This document shows, in pieces, positions 46,280 to 59,209 of a stretch of DNA of 64,000 nucleotides. A model generated the notes under the pieces. That model was not told the DNA's origin. It saw only the letters and a program-made list of their open reading frames with translations, and did not search any database. A program made the translations under genes and the position numbers. Origin of the DNA: Delphinus delphis (taxonomy: Eukaryota; Chordata; Mammalia; Artiodactyla; Delphinidae); contig NC_082701.1 of NCBI RefSeq assembly GCF_949987515.2, positions 34,923,755 to 34,987,754 of the forward strand. Reading direction: 5' to 3'. Positions within the stretch are counted from its first letter, which is position 1. The number at the start of each line of letters is the position of its first letter.

Positions 46280-47850
46280 AATTAAATTTAAGGTAGATGG
46301 TACAGAAAATTGTCGTATATTCTTCCCCAGCTTCTCCTGGTATATTGTTATTAATTAAATTATAGACTTTATTTGGATTTTATCAGTATTCCCAAGAGTG
46401 CCCTTTTCTGTTCCAGCCTCCAATCTAGAGCATTGTGCTGCATTTAGTTATCATATTCCTCTGTTTCCTCCAACTTGTGACAATTTCTGTTTTTTCATGA
46501 CATATTTGAAAAGTACTGATCATATATTTTATATAATGACCCACAATTTGGGTTTATCTAATTGGGTTTTCTCATGATTAAACTGAAATTATGGATTTTG
46601 AGAGAAATACCACAGAGGTGAAATGTCCTTCCATATCATTCTATTAGGGGGTACATGATATCAACACAACTAATTACAGGTGATATTAAACTTGATTACT
46701 TGGCTAAAATAGTGGCTGCCAGATTTTTCCATTGTAAAGTCACTCTTGTCCTCTTTCCATACTCTATTTGTCATTAAGTCTAGTTCACTCTTAAGAGAAT
46801 GACAATTACAGTCCAAATCCTGGAGGAAGAAACTGAAGAACTTGTGGACTTATGTTAACACCACCATAGTCATCAATAACTATTTTGTGAGAGATGCTTA
46901 GAGGTTATGTAATAGTGCTATTTTCCTTCAAGTGTTACCCATTAATTTTAGCATTTATTGATGAAATTTGTTTGGAGCAGTTACTACTGTAGCATTCTAA
47001 TGGTGATTTTCTGTTTCTCTTATTCTTGTTATATTATTTGGAATTCTTCTTTACGGGAGATTTGTGCACTCCCTCCCATTTCTTTCTTTAGTTATTTATT
47101 TATATGTTTATGGACTCGTTAAATTGGTTTTATTCTTTGGGTTATAATCTAGGATTACCATTATGTATTTTGCCATTCAAATTGTTCCAGTTTTGGCCAT
47201 TGGGAGCTCATTCAGGTTAGGTTCTGTATCATTATGACATGACCCCATACATATTTTTTTTCATTAGCTTATCTTTTGGCACTATATGATACTCTATGTT
47301 TGTCTTGTATTTTTCCTGCCCCAACTCTAGAAATAGCCATTTCCCTAAGGAGTCTCAGTTCCCTTTTTTGGAAAATAGTATTTAGAAGCTAAGATCAAGA
47401 TGTTGGGTATACTCATTACTACTGTGGTATCATCATTTCTAGGCCCTTTCAGTGAATAGAACCAGGAAATACATGCACGCTTACTAACTTATGTATATGT
47501 GAATATCTATATTTATTTCTTTATATATCTGTTCATAACTATTATCTCCAACTCTATTTCAGCCCTCAAAATTTCATTCCAGTTTCTCCCCTTGCTCACT
47601 TTGTAACTTCTTTGTTTTATAGCAAGAAAGATATCTTTCATTATCTATAACTTATTTACTTATTTTTGTAACCTTATATACATTTAAAGTAGTTTCACAA
47701 TTGCTAACCCTGTGAGAAACAAACTTTCCAACTGGAGTATGGTGTTTATATATTTTTATAGTTAGCCTAAAAGTATCCAGTCAAACACTGTTTTCCAAAG
47801 TTATTTAGACCAGCTTTTTCCCCTACCTCCTTCAACCAAAAAAAATCTCC
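46280..47850 (-). repeat. Ancient L1M noncoding region
   Basis: The long series tttatttggattttatcagt, gagcattgtgctgcatttag, gggggtacatgatatcaaca, agtggctgccagatttttcc, tggccattgggagctcattc and tttctaggccctttcagtga matches the noncoding part of ancient L1M elements. It contains no ORF. The minus-strand orientation is my best judgement. Confidence 0.6.
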
Positions 47851-48299
47851 TTTTCCTTTTTTCCCCTATCTCCTTTTTTTTCTCTCCTATTTTGAACACC
47901 ATGGGGTGGGGGTGCCTGCTGACCTGGATCAGGGTCTGGTCCAGGTTGGTGGAGCACTCTCAATGAGATTTTCAAACCCACTGACTACTCCTTTTCATTA
48001 TCCATCATTCTCATGTCCAATTTCCTTCCTTAACCCAGCCAAGAGTCAATAGTCTGATTTTCCTCCTATTCCAATGGATTAATTATAACTGCTCCTGTTA
48101 TAGGTAAACTTAGGCTCTGAATTTTAATCCCTCTCCCTTTCTGAAGGATTTCTCATTTATAATACTTTTTTTTCCCTATTGTATCATCAATTCCTCCCTT
48201 TTTCTTGGATTACTCCTATAAACATTAAAACATGCCTCAGAAATTTTCATTTAGGAAATCATAAACGCTTTCATTAGCCTCATATTGCCCCTGTAACTA

Positions 48300-49290
48300 C
48301 AATATGACTTTTCCACTTGGGTTCACAGCAACTTTTCCTAGAATTGTTTATAGTCACTTTCTCTACTTTGCCACAACCCACATTCATTCCCCAGTATATT
48401 CAGTTTGAGTTTTTGTTCATATAATCTTTTGATAGTTGCTCTCATTAAGGTCATTAATGAACTCCATAATGCCAAATCCCACAGTCATTTCTCTTTCTTC
48501 TTATATAATCTCTCAGTAACAAATGATACAATTAATCTAGAACACACTTTCCCCCTGTCTTTCAACTTATGTATTCACCTGGTTTTCTGCTCTCCTCATT
48601 GTTGCTCCTTTTCAGTATTCTAAACACAGGTGGGTCATAGAGCTCAATGAAAGATTATTTCTTCTGAGAGCATACTTTCTCACTCAGGACACACTCATTC
48701 CCTAGATAGTGTCATTTGACCCCATAGTTTTACACATATTTTCATAGTCCCTTCATTTTTTTCTCGAATCATAATTTCTTCCCTTCATTTTCAGATGGTC
48801 ACTATCTAATTGCCAGCTTGTTATCTTTTCTCAAATGTCAAATTGGTATTTCAAATTTAACATATTTGAAACAAAACTTTATCTTCACAGCATCTATTTT
48901 CTCAACCCAAAATTTCATCTCCCTCAGTTATCTCCATATCAGTAAATGAGTAACCACTATTCTGTTGCTTAAGCCAACAATCAGTGAATCATCCTTGAGT
49001 TCTCCCTCAAACACTAGCTCCAGATTTTTATCGAATCCTGTTGAATTTATTTCCAAAATGGGCCATCTCTCTCTATCTCTATCCCTACTACTCTATCTCT
49101 TGGACTATTGCAATAACCCCTTTAATTGGTCTGTAGCCTTCCTTTCTTAACCCCTTTTGTTATTCTGTGCCGAATTAACAGTAGGTTAAAAATAAAATTA
49201 ATTCCAATCAAGTGACAACACCCCTTAAAATCTCTCAGTGACTTCTCACTGCACAGAAAATGAAATTGCAACTTTACATTGAAGTGCTGA
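48300..49290 (+). repeat. L2 LINE ORF2-3' remnant
   Basis: The L2 reverse-transcriptase/3' region is traceable: ctcattaaggtcattaatga, tctctcagtaacaaatgata, ggactattgcaataacccct, ttaattggtctgtagccttc and ttaaaatctctcagtgactt. Many substitutions and gaps are present and no functional frame remains. Text from 47851 to 48300 is unassigned. Confidence 0.72.
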
Positions 49291-49893
49291 GTAATGAGGT
49301 GTGGATAATAATGAGGAAGAATTAGTCAAAATCATCCAGAGAAAAAGAACCACTAGGATATGTATAGATATATAAGAAGAGATCTATTAAGAGAATTGGA
49401 TCATGCAATTATGGAGGCTGTGAAGACTCCATTTTCCATCTTTAAGCTGGAGAACCAGGGAAGCTGGTGGTATAATTCAGTCCAAGTCTGAAAATCTAAG
49501 AACCAAGAACTCTGATGTGCAAGGGCAGTAGAAACGAAAGTCTCAGCTCAAGAAGAAAGAGTGAGAATTTGTCCTTCCCCTAAATGCTTGTTCTGTTTGG
49601 GTCCACAAATTTTAATTTGTCTTAACTATGTTCTTAACTATGTTATGCTCTTTCCTGCTTAAGGCCTTTGTAATTATGATTCTCTTTGCTTGAAAACAAG
49701 TTTCCCCAAGATCTTTGCAAGGGTGTCATTAATGTATTTGCTTAAAAAGAGTCTGAAAAGAACTTCATGACCAAAGGAAGCAACTAGACCCTAGACGTTC
49801 AATATGCTATCTCCCTTTTTATTTTCTTTTTAGCACTCAACACTACATGATATTTTTTTTTAAATTTTATTTATTTATTTATTTTTATTTACC
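49291..49893. other. Unassigned stretch ending in T-rich L1 tail
   Basis: No gene recognised. The T-rich run at 49852-49890 is probably the reversed A-tail of the L1 piece that follows. Confidence 0.5.
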
Positions 49894-50098
49894 ATCTTTA
49901 TTGGAGTATAATTGCCTTACAATGTTGTGCTAGTTTCTGCTTTATAACAAAGTGAATCAGCTATACATATGCATATATCCCCATATCTCCTTTCTTTTGT
50001 GTCTCCCTCCCACCCTCCCTATCCCACCCCTCAAGGTGGTTACAAAGCACCAAGCTGATATCCCTATGCTATGCAGCTGCTTCCCACTAGCTACCTAT
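49894..50098 (-). mobile_element. Very short L1 3' fragment
   Basis: About 205 bp of L1 3'UTR in minus orientation, starting atctttattggagtataatt and stopping at tagctacctatttt. It directly abuts the 3' end of the next L1, which starts over with the same sequence at 50115. It is either a separate heavily truncated insertion or a duplicated 3' end. Confidence 0.88.
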
Positions 50099-50469
50099 TT
50101 TATTTTATTTTTTAACATCTTTATTGGAGTATAATTGCTTCACAATGGTATGTTAGTTTCTGCTTTATAACAAAGTGATTCAGCTATACATATACATATA
50201 TCGCCATATCTCCTCCCTCTGGCATCTCCCTCCCACCCTCCCTAACCAAACCCTCTAGGTGGACACAAAGCACCGAGCTGATCTCCCTGTGCTATGTGAC
50301 TGCTTCCCACTAGCTATCTATTTTACATTTGGTAGTGTTATATGTCCATGCCACTCTCTCGCTTCATCCCAGCTTACCCTTCCCACTCCACATGTCCTTC
50401 ATTTTCTACGTCTGAATCTTTATTCCTGTCCTGCCCTTAGGTTCTTCAGAAAAAAAAAAAATTCTTTTT

Positions 50470-53067
<2,598 letters not shown>

Positions 53068-53125
53068 TTTCTTAATTGTTTTGGGTTTATTATTGTAGGT
53101 CTTTTCCTTCTCTTGTGTTTCCTGC

Positions 53126-54010
53126 CTAGAGAAGCTCCTTTAGCGTTTGTTGTAAAGCTGGTTTGGTGGTGCTGAATTCTCTCACTTTTTGCTTGTCTGT
53201 AAGGTTTTTAATTTCTCTCTCGAATCTCAATGAGATCCTTGCTGGGTAGAGTATTCTTCATTGTAGGTTTTTTCCCTTTCATCACTTTAAATATGTTCTG
53301 CCACTCCCTTCTGGATTGCAGAGTTTTTGCTGAAAGATCAGCTGTTATCCTTATGGGGATTACCTTTTATGTTATTTGTTGCTTTTCCCTTGCTGCTTTT
53401 AATATTTTTCTTTGTATTTAATTTTTGATAGTTTGATTAATATGTGTCTTGGCATGTTTCTCCTTGGATTTATCCTGTATGGGACTCTCTGTGCTTCCTG
53501 GACTTGAGTGGCTATTTCCTTTCCCATGTTAGGGAAGTTTTCAACCATAATCTCTTCAAATATTTTGTCAGACTCTTTCTTTTTCTCTTCTTCTTCTGGG
53601 AGCCCTATAATTCGAATGTTGGTGTGTTTAATGCTGTCCCAGAGGTCTCTGAGACTGCCCTCAATTATTTTCATTCTTTATTCTGCTATGCAGTAGTTAT
53701 TTCCACTATGTTATCTTCCAAGTTACTTAATCGTCTTCTGCCTCAGTTATTCTGCTATTAATTCCTTCTAGAGAATTTTTAATTTCATTTATTGTGTTGT
53801 TCATCATTGTTTGTTTGCACTTTAATTCTTTTAGGTCCTTGTTAACCCTTTCTTTTGTTTTCTCCATTCTGTTTTCAAAATTTTAGATCATCTTTACTGT
53901 CATTACTCTGAATTCTTTTCCAGGTAGACTTCCTATTTCCTTTTCATTTTTTGGTCTGTTGGGTTTTTACCTTGATCCTTCATCTGCTGCATATTTCTCT
54001 GTCTTCTCAT
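53126..54010 (-). pseudogene. L1 ORF1, decayed
   Basis: The likely start is the ATG at 54010-54008 and the stop is at 53128-53126, 58 bp before ORF2. The RNA-binding middle is readable at 53674-53399: SLRDLWDSIKHTNIRIIGLP, then EEIMVENFPNMGKEIATQVQ and RINPRRNMPRHILIKLSKIK. Frameshifts on both sides of this piece break the frame. Confidence 0.88.
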
Positions 54011-55993
54011 TTTGCTTAGCTTACTGTGTTTGGAGTCTCCTTTTCACAGGTTATAAGTTCATATTTCCAATTGTTTTTGGTGTCTGCCCCACTGGGTAAG
54101 GTTGGTTCAGTGTGTTGTGTAGACCTCCTTGTGGAGGGGACTGGTACCTTTGTTTTGGTGGATGAGGCTGAAACTTGTCTTTCTGGTGGGCAGGACTGTG
54201 TCTGCTGGTGTGTTTTGTGGTGTCTGTGAACTTAGTATGTTTTTAGGCAGCCTTTCTGCAAATGGGTGGGGTTGTGTTCCTGTCTTGCTAGTTGTTTGCA
54301 TGGGGTGTCCAGCACTGGAGCTTGCTGGCCATCGGCTGGAGCTGGGTCTTAGAGTTGAGACAGAGATCTCTGGGAGAGTTCTCACTGATTGATGTAAGGT
54401 GGGGCTGGGAGGTGTCTCATGGACCAATGTCCTGAACTCAACTTTCCCACCTCTGAGGCTCAGGCCTGACACCTGGCTGAGGCACCATGACCCTGTTAGC
54501 CATATGGCTCAGAAGAAAAAGGAGAAAAAAGAAAGAAGGAAAATAAATAAATAAGTAAATAAATAAATAAATAAAATAAAATTATTAAAATAAAAATACT
54601 TTTAAGTATTAAAATAAAAAGTAATAATAATTAGAAAAGAAAAGAGCAACCAAACCAATAAACAATCATAACAAGCACTAAAAACTATACTAAGATAATC
54701 ATAAAAATCAGAAACGAGTCAGTCACAGACAGCAAACCCCAAGTCTACATTTGCTCCCAAAATACACCGCCTCAATTTTGGGGTTATTCATTGTCTCTTC
54801 AGGTATTCCACAGATGCAGGGTGCGTTAAGTTGATTGTGGTGATTTAATCCACTGCTCCTGAGGCTGCACAGAGAAATTTCCCTTTCTCTTCTTTGTTCA
54901 CACAGTTCCTGGGGTTCAGCTTTGGTTTTGGCCCCACCTCTGCCTGTAGGTCACCCTCAGGCATCTTTTCCCCACCCAGACAGGAGGGGGTTAATGTAGC
55001 AGCTGATTAGGGGACTCTGGCACACTCTTGCCAGGGGACGGAGAGGTATAATAGTTATAATTGGAATGCAGGGCAAGCCTGTAGCAGCAGAGACCAGCAT
55101 GATGCTGCAACAGCTTGAGTCGTGCCATGTGTTCTCCTGGGAAAGTTGTCCCTGGATCACGGGACCCTGTCAGTGGAGGGCTGCACTGCATCCCTGGGAG
55201 TGTGGATAGTGACCTGGGCTTTCACTCAGGACTCTTGGTGGCTGCAGCAGCAGCATTAGCATTTCATGCACATCTCTGGGTTCTGAGCTGATAGTCACAG
55301 CTTGCGTCCCTCTCTGGAGCTCGTTTAGTCGGTGCTCTGCCTTCTGTGGGCAGACAGGGAAGGAATCCTGTCTCCTTGTGCACCCCAAAACAATGGTCTC
55401 TTACCTCTTAGGTAGGTCCAGACTTTTTCGCGGACTCCCTACCAGCTAGCTGTGGCACTCTAGCCCCTTCAGGCTGTATTCACACAGCCAAACCCAGTTC
55501 TATCCCTGGAATCTGATCTCCGAAGCCTGAGCCTCAGGTCCCAGTCCCCAACTGCCCCGGCGGGTGAGTAGACAAGTGTCTCAGGCTGATGAGTGCTGGT
55601 CAGCACCCATCCTCTGTGTGGGAATCTCTCCGATTTGCCCTCTGCACCCCTGTTGCTGTGCTGTCCTCCATGGCTCCGAACCCTCCCGCCCTACACAAAC
55701 CCCGTCTCTGCCAGTGAAGAGGCTTCCTAGTGTGTGAAAACTTTTCCTCCTTCACAGCTCCCTGCCAGAGGTGCAGGTCCTATCCCTATTCTTTTATCTC
55801 TGTTTTTCCTTTTTTTCTTTCGCCCTACCCAGATACGTAGGGAGTTTCTTGTTGTTTTGGAAGTCGGAGGTCTTCTGCCAGCATTCTGTAGGTGTTTTGC
55901 AGGAGTTGTTCCACATGTAGATGTATTTCTGATGTATTTGTGGGGAGGAAGGTGATCTCTATGTCTTACACCTCTGCCATCTTGAAGGTTCCC
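54011..55993 (-). promoter_or_regulatory. L1 5'UTR / internal promoter
   Basis: Complete 5'UTR of the L1, about 2 kb. The 5' terminus reads gggaaccttcaagatggcag on the minus strand, placing a YY1-like CAAGATGGC at 55984-55976, 10 bp from the transcription start, as in other L1 promoters. GC-rich text occupies 54880-55700. An A-rich, AAAT-repeat-bearing segment at 54515-54700 is the place where the sister L1 received its insertion. Whether the promoter still works cannot be judged by eye. Confidence 0.82.
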
Positions 55994-56069
55994 AATATTT
56001 TCTTTTTAATTTATTAGTTGTATTCTGTCTCCCTCCTGTTAGAAGGTTTGCTTTATGATAGCATGAACC

Positions 56070-56170
56070 GTGTCTGTCTTGGTCTCATAAATTCTCAGAC
56101 CTTCCAGTGCTGTCTGACATATTGTAATCACTCAATATATATTTAATGAATGAATAATTGAATAAATTAA
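56070..56170 (+). repeat. L2 LINE 3' end trace
   Basis: The phrases agcatgaaccgtgtctgtct, ccagtgctgtctgacatatt and cactcaatatatatttaatg correspond to the L2 3' end. Confidence 0.6.
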
Positions 56171-56328
56171 TAAATGAATGAATTCTCAGAGCCAAAAGAA
56201 CTAGGCACTAACTATTAGCTGCTAAATTACTGTTACACAGGGTATCTATTTTTTTCCACTGCCGAGGCAAAACCCAATTTTTGTAATGTATATTACTGGT
56301 CTTCTTATGTGTTGTACAGTTTGCATTT

Positions 56329-56817
56329 CTTTTTTTAAATATATCTTTATTGGAGTATAATTGCTTTACAATGTTGTGTTAGTTTCTGCTGTACAGCAAA
56401 GTGAATCAGTTACATGTATACATATATCCCCATATCCCCTCCCTCTTGAGCAGCCTCCCTCCCACCTCCCCTATCCCACCCCTCTAGGTGGTCACAAAGC
56501 ACCAAGCTGATCTCCCTGTGCTATGCAGCAGCTTCTCACTAGCCATCCATTTTACATTTAGTAGTATATATATGTCAATGTTGCTCTCTCACTTCATCCC
56601 AGCTTCCCCTTCACACCCTGTGTTCTCAAGTCCGTTCTCTATGTCTGCATCTTTATTTCTTCCCTGCCCCTAGGTTCATCAGTACCATTTTTTTAGATTC
56701 CTTATGTGTGCGTTAGCATCCAGTATTTTTTTTTCTCTTTCTGACTTCCATCACTCTGTATGACAGACACTAGGTCCATCCACCTCAATACAAACAACTC
56801 AATTTCATTCCTTTTTA
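56329..56817 (-). mobile_element. 5'-truncated L1 3' end
   Basis: Minus-strand L1 tail of about 480 bp (tatctttattggagtataat, acccctctaggtggtcacaa, atgacagacactaggtccat). It is flanked by the duplication agtttgcattt at 56318-56328 and 56818-56828. A CHR SINE sits directly in the right-hand duplication. Confidence 0.92.
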
Positions 56818-56828
56818 AGTTTGCATTT

Positions 56829-57030
56829 TTTTTTTTTCCTGTACGTGGGCCTCTCACTGTTGTGGCCTCTCCCGTTGTGGAGCACAGGCTCCGGATGCAC
56901 AGGCTCAGCAGCCATGGCTCACGGGCCCAGCCACTCTGTGGCATGTGGGATCTTCCTGGACCAGGGCAAGAACCCGTGTCTCCTAGCATTGGCAGGTGGA
57001 CTCTCAACCACTGCGCCACCAGGGAAGCCC
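56829..57030 (-). mobile_element. CHR-type SINE
   Basis: Minus-strand CHR SINE (T-run then cctgtacgtgggcctctcac .. caccagggaagccc). The flanks agtttgcat (56818-56826) and agtttgtat (57031-57039) form its duplication with one mismatch. The left copy is shared with the preceding L1. Confidence 0.93.
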
Positions 57031-57237
57031 AGTTTGTATGTATTTTTAAAATTTTATTTCCAGGCTTTGGAGCAAAACAAAAAATTTCTTTTCTTATATA
57101 AGGTAGAGATCTGAGCCTACCCACCTAAAGCTCATTTCATTATAGAGTTGATAAATTATGTTGAAATTTTCCTGGTGGATCTAAAGAAACTTAACTTAGT
57201 TTTATATCACATACAAACACACACATGGACAACACAA

Positions 57238-57443
57238 TTTTTTTTTTTCTTGTGGTACATGGGCCTCTCAGTGTTGTGTCCTCTCCCTTTGCAGAGCACA
57301 GGCTCCGGATGCTCAGGTCCAGTGGCCATGGCTCACAGGCCCAGCTGCTCTGTGGCATGTGGGATCTTCCCGGACCGGGGCACGAACCCATGTCCCCTGT
57401 ATTGGCAGGCAGACTCTCAACCACTGCACCACCAGGAAAGCCT
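57238..57443 (-). mobile_element. CHR-type SINE
   Basis: Minus-strand CHR SINE (T-run then ggtacatgggcctctcagtg .. gccaccaggaaagcct-like end). It is flanked by a perfect 10-bp duplication gacaacacaa at 57228-57237 and 57444-57453. Confidence 0.94.
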
Positions 57444-57839
57444 GACAACACAAAATTTTGTACTTGCACATTTCATATGAATGAAATCAAATCAAACAAA
57501 AACACTCTACAAGATTTAGTTTATCTATATTCTTTTGAACTTAGAGGTTTCTTTTTTCTTAGAGTTTTAAGAATAGTTGTATTCTAAGTAATTTTCAAAT
57601 ATGTTTCTTATTTGGCAAAAAAACTGAGGTGTGGTTAGAGATGCTCTTCTGTAAAGCAACGAGGAATTTCTATAATTCCATTTATTGGCTTCAAGAATGC
57701 AAAAAAAAATCCCTATTATTTATCTTCCTTCACAGATGCTCTTTTCACAGCACCTGATACCTACCTTCAAGAAATATGTGACTCCAGATACCCATGTGTT
57801 ATGTGTCCTTAAGCTGCCTTGTAATGGTTGAGGCATGGT

Positions 57840-58240
57840 AGCTTATACTGCAGAAAGTTCACTACCATCTCAAAGCTTAACATAACAAAATGTGTTTCTT
57901 TTCCATTCAGAGTTCACTGCATATCAGGGTAAGTGTCCAGGAAAACCTCTGTCCATGTAGCAACTCAACAGTCCAGGCTACTTCAACCTTATGGTTCTAC
58001 CATCTCATCAATAGTTCTCTTAAGTGCTCAGGCAGGAAAGAGGTCATCACAGAGTTAAGCCCTGGCTATTCTGTAATTTGGCTTGGAAATCACACATACA
58101 GTTTCTGCCTACAGCCCACTGACCTTAACCAAGCACATCTCCCTGACTAGCTGCAAGGAGATCGGGGAAAGTGGTCTTGCCCTGTGCCCAAGAAAAGAGG
58201 AAAACTAAATAGGGTTCAGAACAAGAATTTCCCACTGCAT
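57840..58240. repeat. Old interspersed repeat, family not named
   Basis: Text such as ctcaaagcttaacataacaa, cattcagagttcactgcata, gtccaggctacttcaacctt, gtgcccaagaaaagaggaaa resembles a common mammalian dispersed repeat. Open frames here (57890-58150) are not genes. A splice-like AG..GTAAGT pair within it is coincidental. Confidence 0.5.
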
Positions 58241-58289
58241 CTTCCCAATTTCCTCTTCTCTTCCTGCCACTAGCCTCTTATACTTGCCT

Positions 58290-58480
58290 GTTCTGGTTCA
58301 GATCTAGGTGGGCCTTAAAGATTCACCCTGCTTCCTCTCTTCGCTGCTTCCAAGACCTGTGTACACATTGACTACTAGGCTGAAAGACTTACAAGGGCAG
58401 AGATATTGTCTGTTCTATTCACCAGTGTGTTCCCAGCACCTAGCACCATGTCTGAAGTTTGAGTCTCTCAATAAAATTTG
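58290..58480 (+). repeat. L2 LINE 3' end trace
   Basis: The phrases gggcagagatattgtctgtt, ccagtgtgttcccagcacct and gagtctctcaataaaatttg match the L2 terminus. Confidence 0.65.
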
Positions 58481-58635
58481 CTTAAATTAAGAAATATGCT
58501 TTCTTTTATGACATTGTCTAATAATATAACAACATAAGCATCTGTTAAATTGTTCAACACTTCCAACTTCTGCTGAAGCATTCACCTGATGCTCCAGTGT
58601 AGGAGAAAGAAGCACAAATTGTAATAAAAAGAGCC

Positions 58636-59197
58636 TATTTTTGTGTGCAGTGTTAAGGAGTGTTCTAATTTCATTCTTTTACATGTAGCTGTCCAGTTTT
58701 CCCAGCACCATTTATTGAAGAGACTGTCTTCTCCATTTTATATTCTTGCCTCCTTTGTCATAGCTTTGTAGAGATGTGGATGGACATAGAGACTGTCATA
58801 AAGAGTGAAGTAAGTCAGAAAGAGAAAAAAAAATATCGTATATTAACACATATCTATCTAGAAAAATGTTACAGATGAACCTATTTGCAGGGCAGGAATA
58901 GAGACGCAGACATAGAGAAGGAATGCATGGACACAGGGGAGGGAAGGGGGAGTGGGATGAATTGGGAGATTGGGATTGACATATATGCACTACCATGTAT
59001 AAAACAGGTAGCTAGTGGAAACCTGCTATATAGCACAGGGAGCTCTGTTCAGTGCTCTGTGTTAACCTACATGGGTGGGATGGTAGGGGGGAGTCCAAAA
59101 GGGAGGGGATATATGTATACATAAAGCTGATTCACTTTGTTGTGCAGAGAAATTAACACAACATTGTAAAACATCTATAACCAAATTAAAAAAAAAA
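58636..59197 (+). mobile_element. 5'-inverted (twin-primed) L1 fragment
   Basis: Two L1 pieces lie in opposite orientation. Bases 58636-58763 match ORF2 on the minus strand (compare 9000-9120). From about 58764 the sequence is the plus-strand ORF2 end and 3'UTR (compare 17710-17990), ending in an A-tail at 59189-59198. The whole is flanked by a 12-bp duplication, ataaaaagagcc (58624-58635) and atagaaagagcc (59198-59209). This is the expected product of twin priming during target-primed reverse transcription. No ORF is usable. Confidence 0.88.
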
Positions 59198-59209
59198 ATA
59201 GAAAGAGCC

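Noticed and set aside
57911..57928. An 18-nt microexon candidate between a good acceptor (cttttccattcag) and gtaagt
   Set aside because: It lies inside a recognisable old dispersed repeat whose other copies carry similar text, so the splice-like pair is coincidental.
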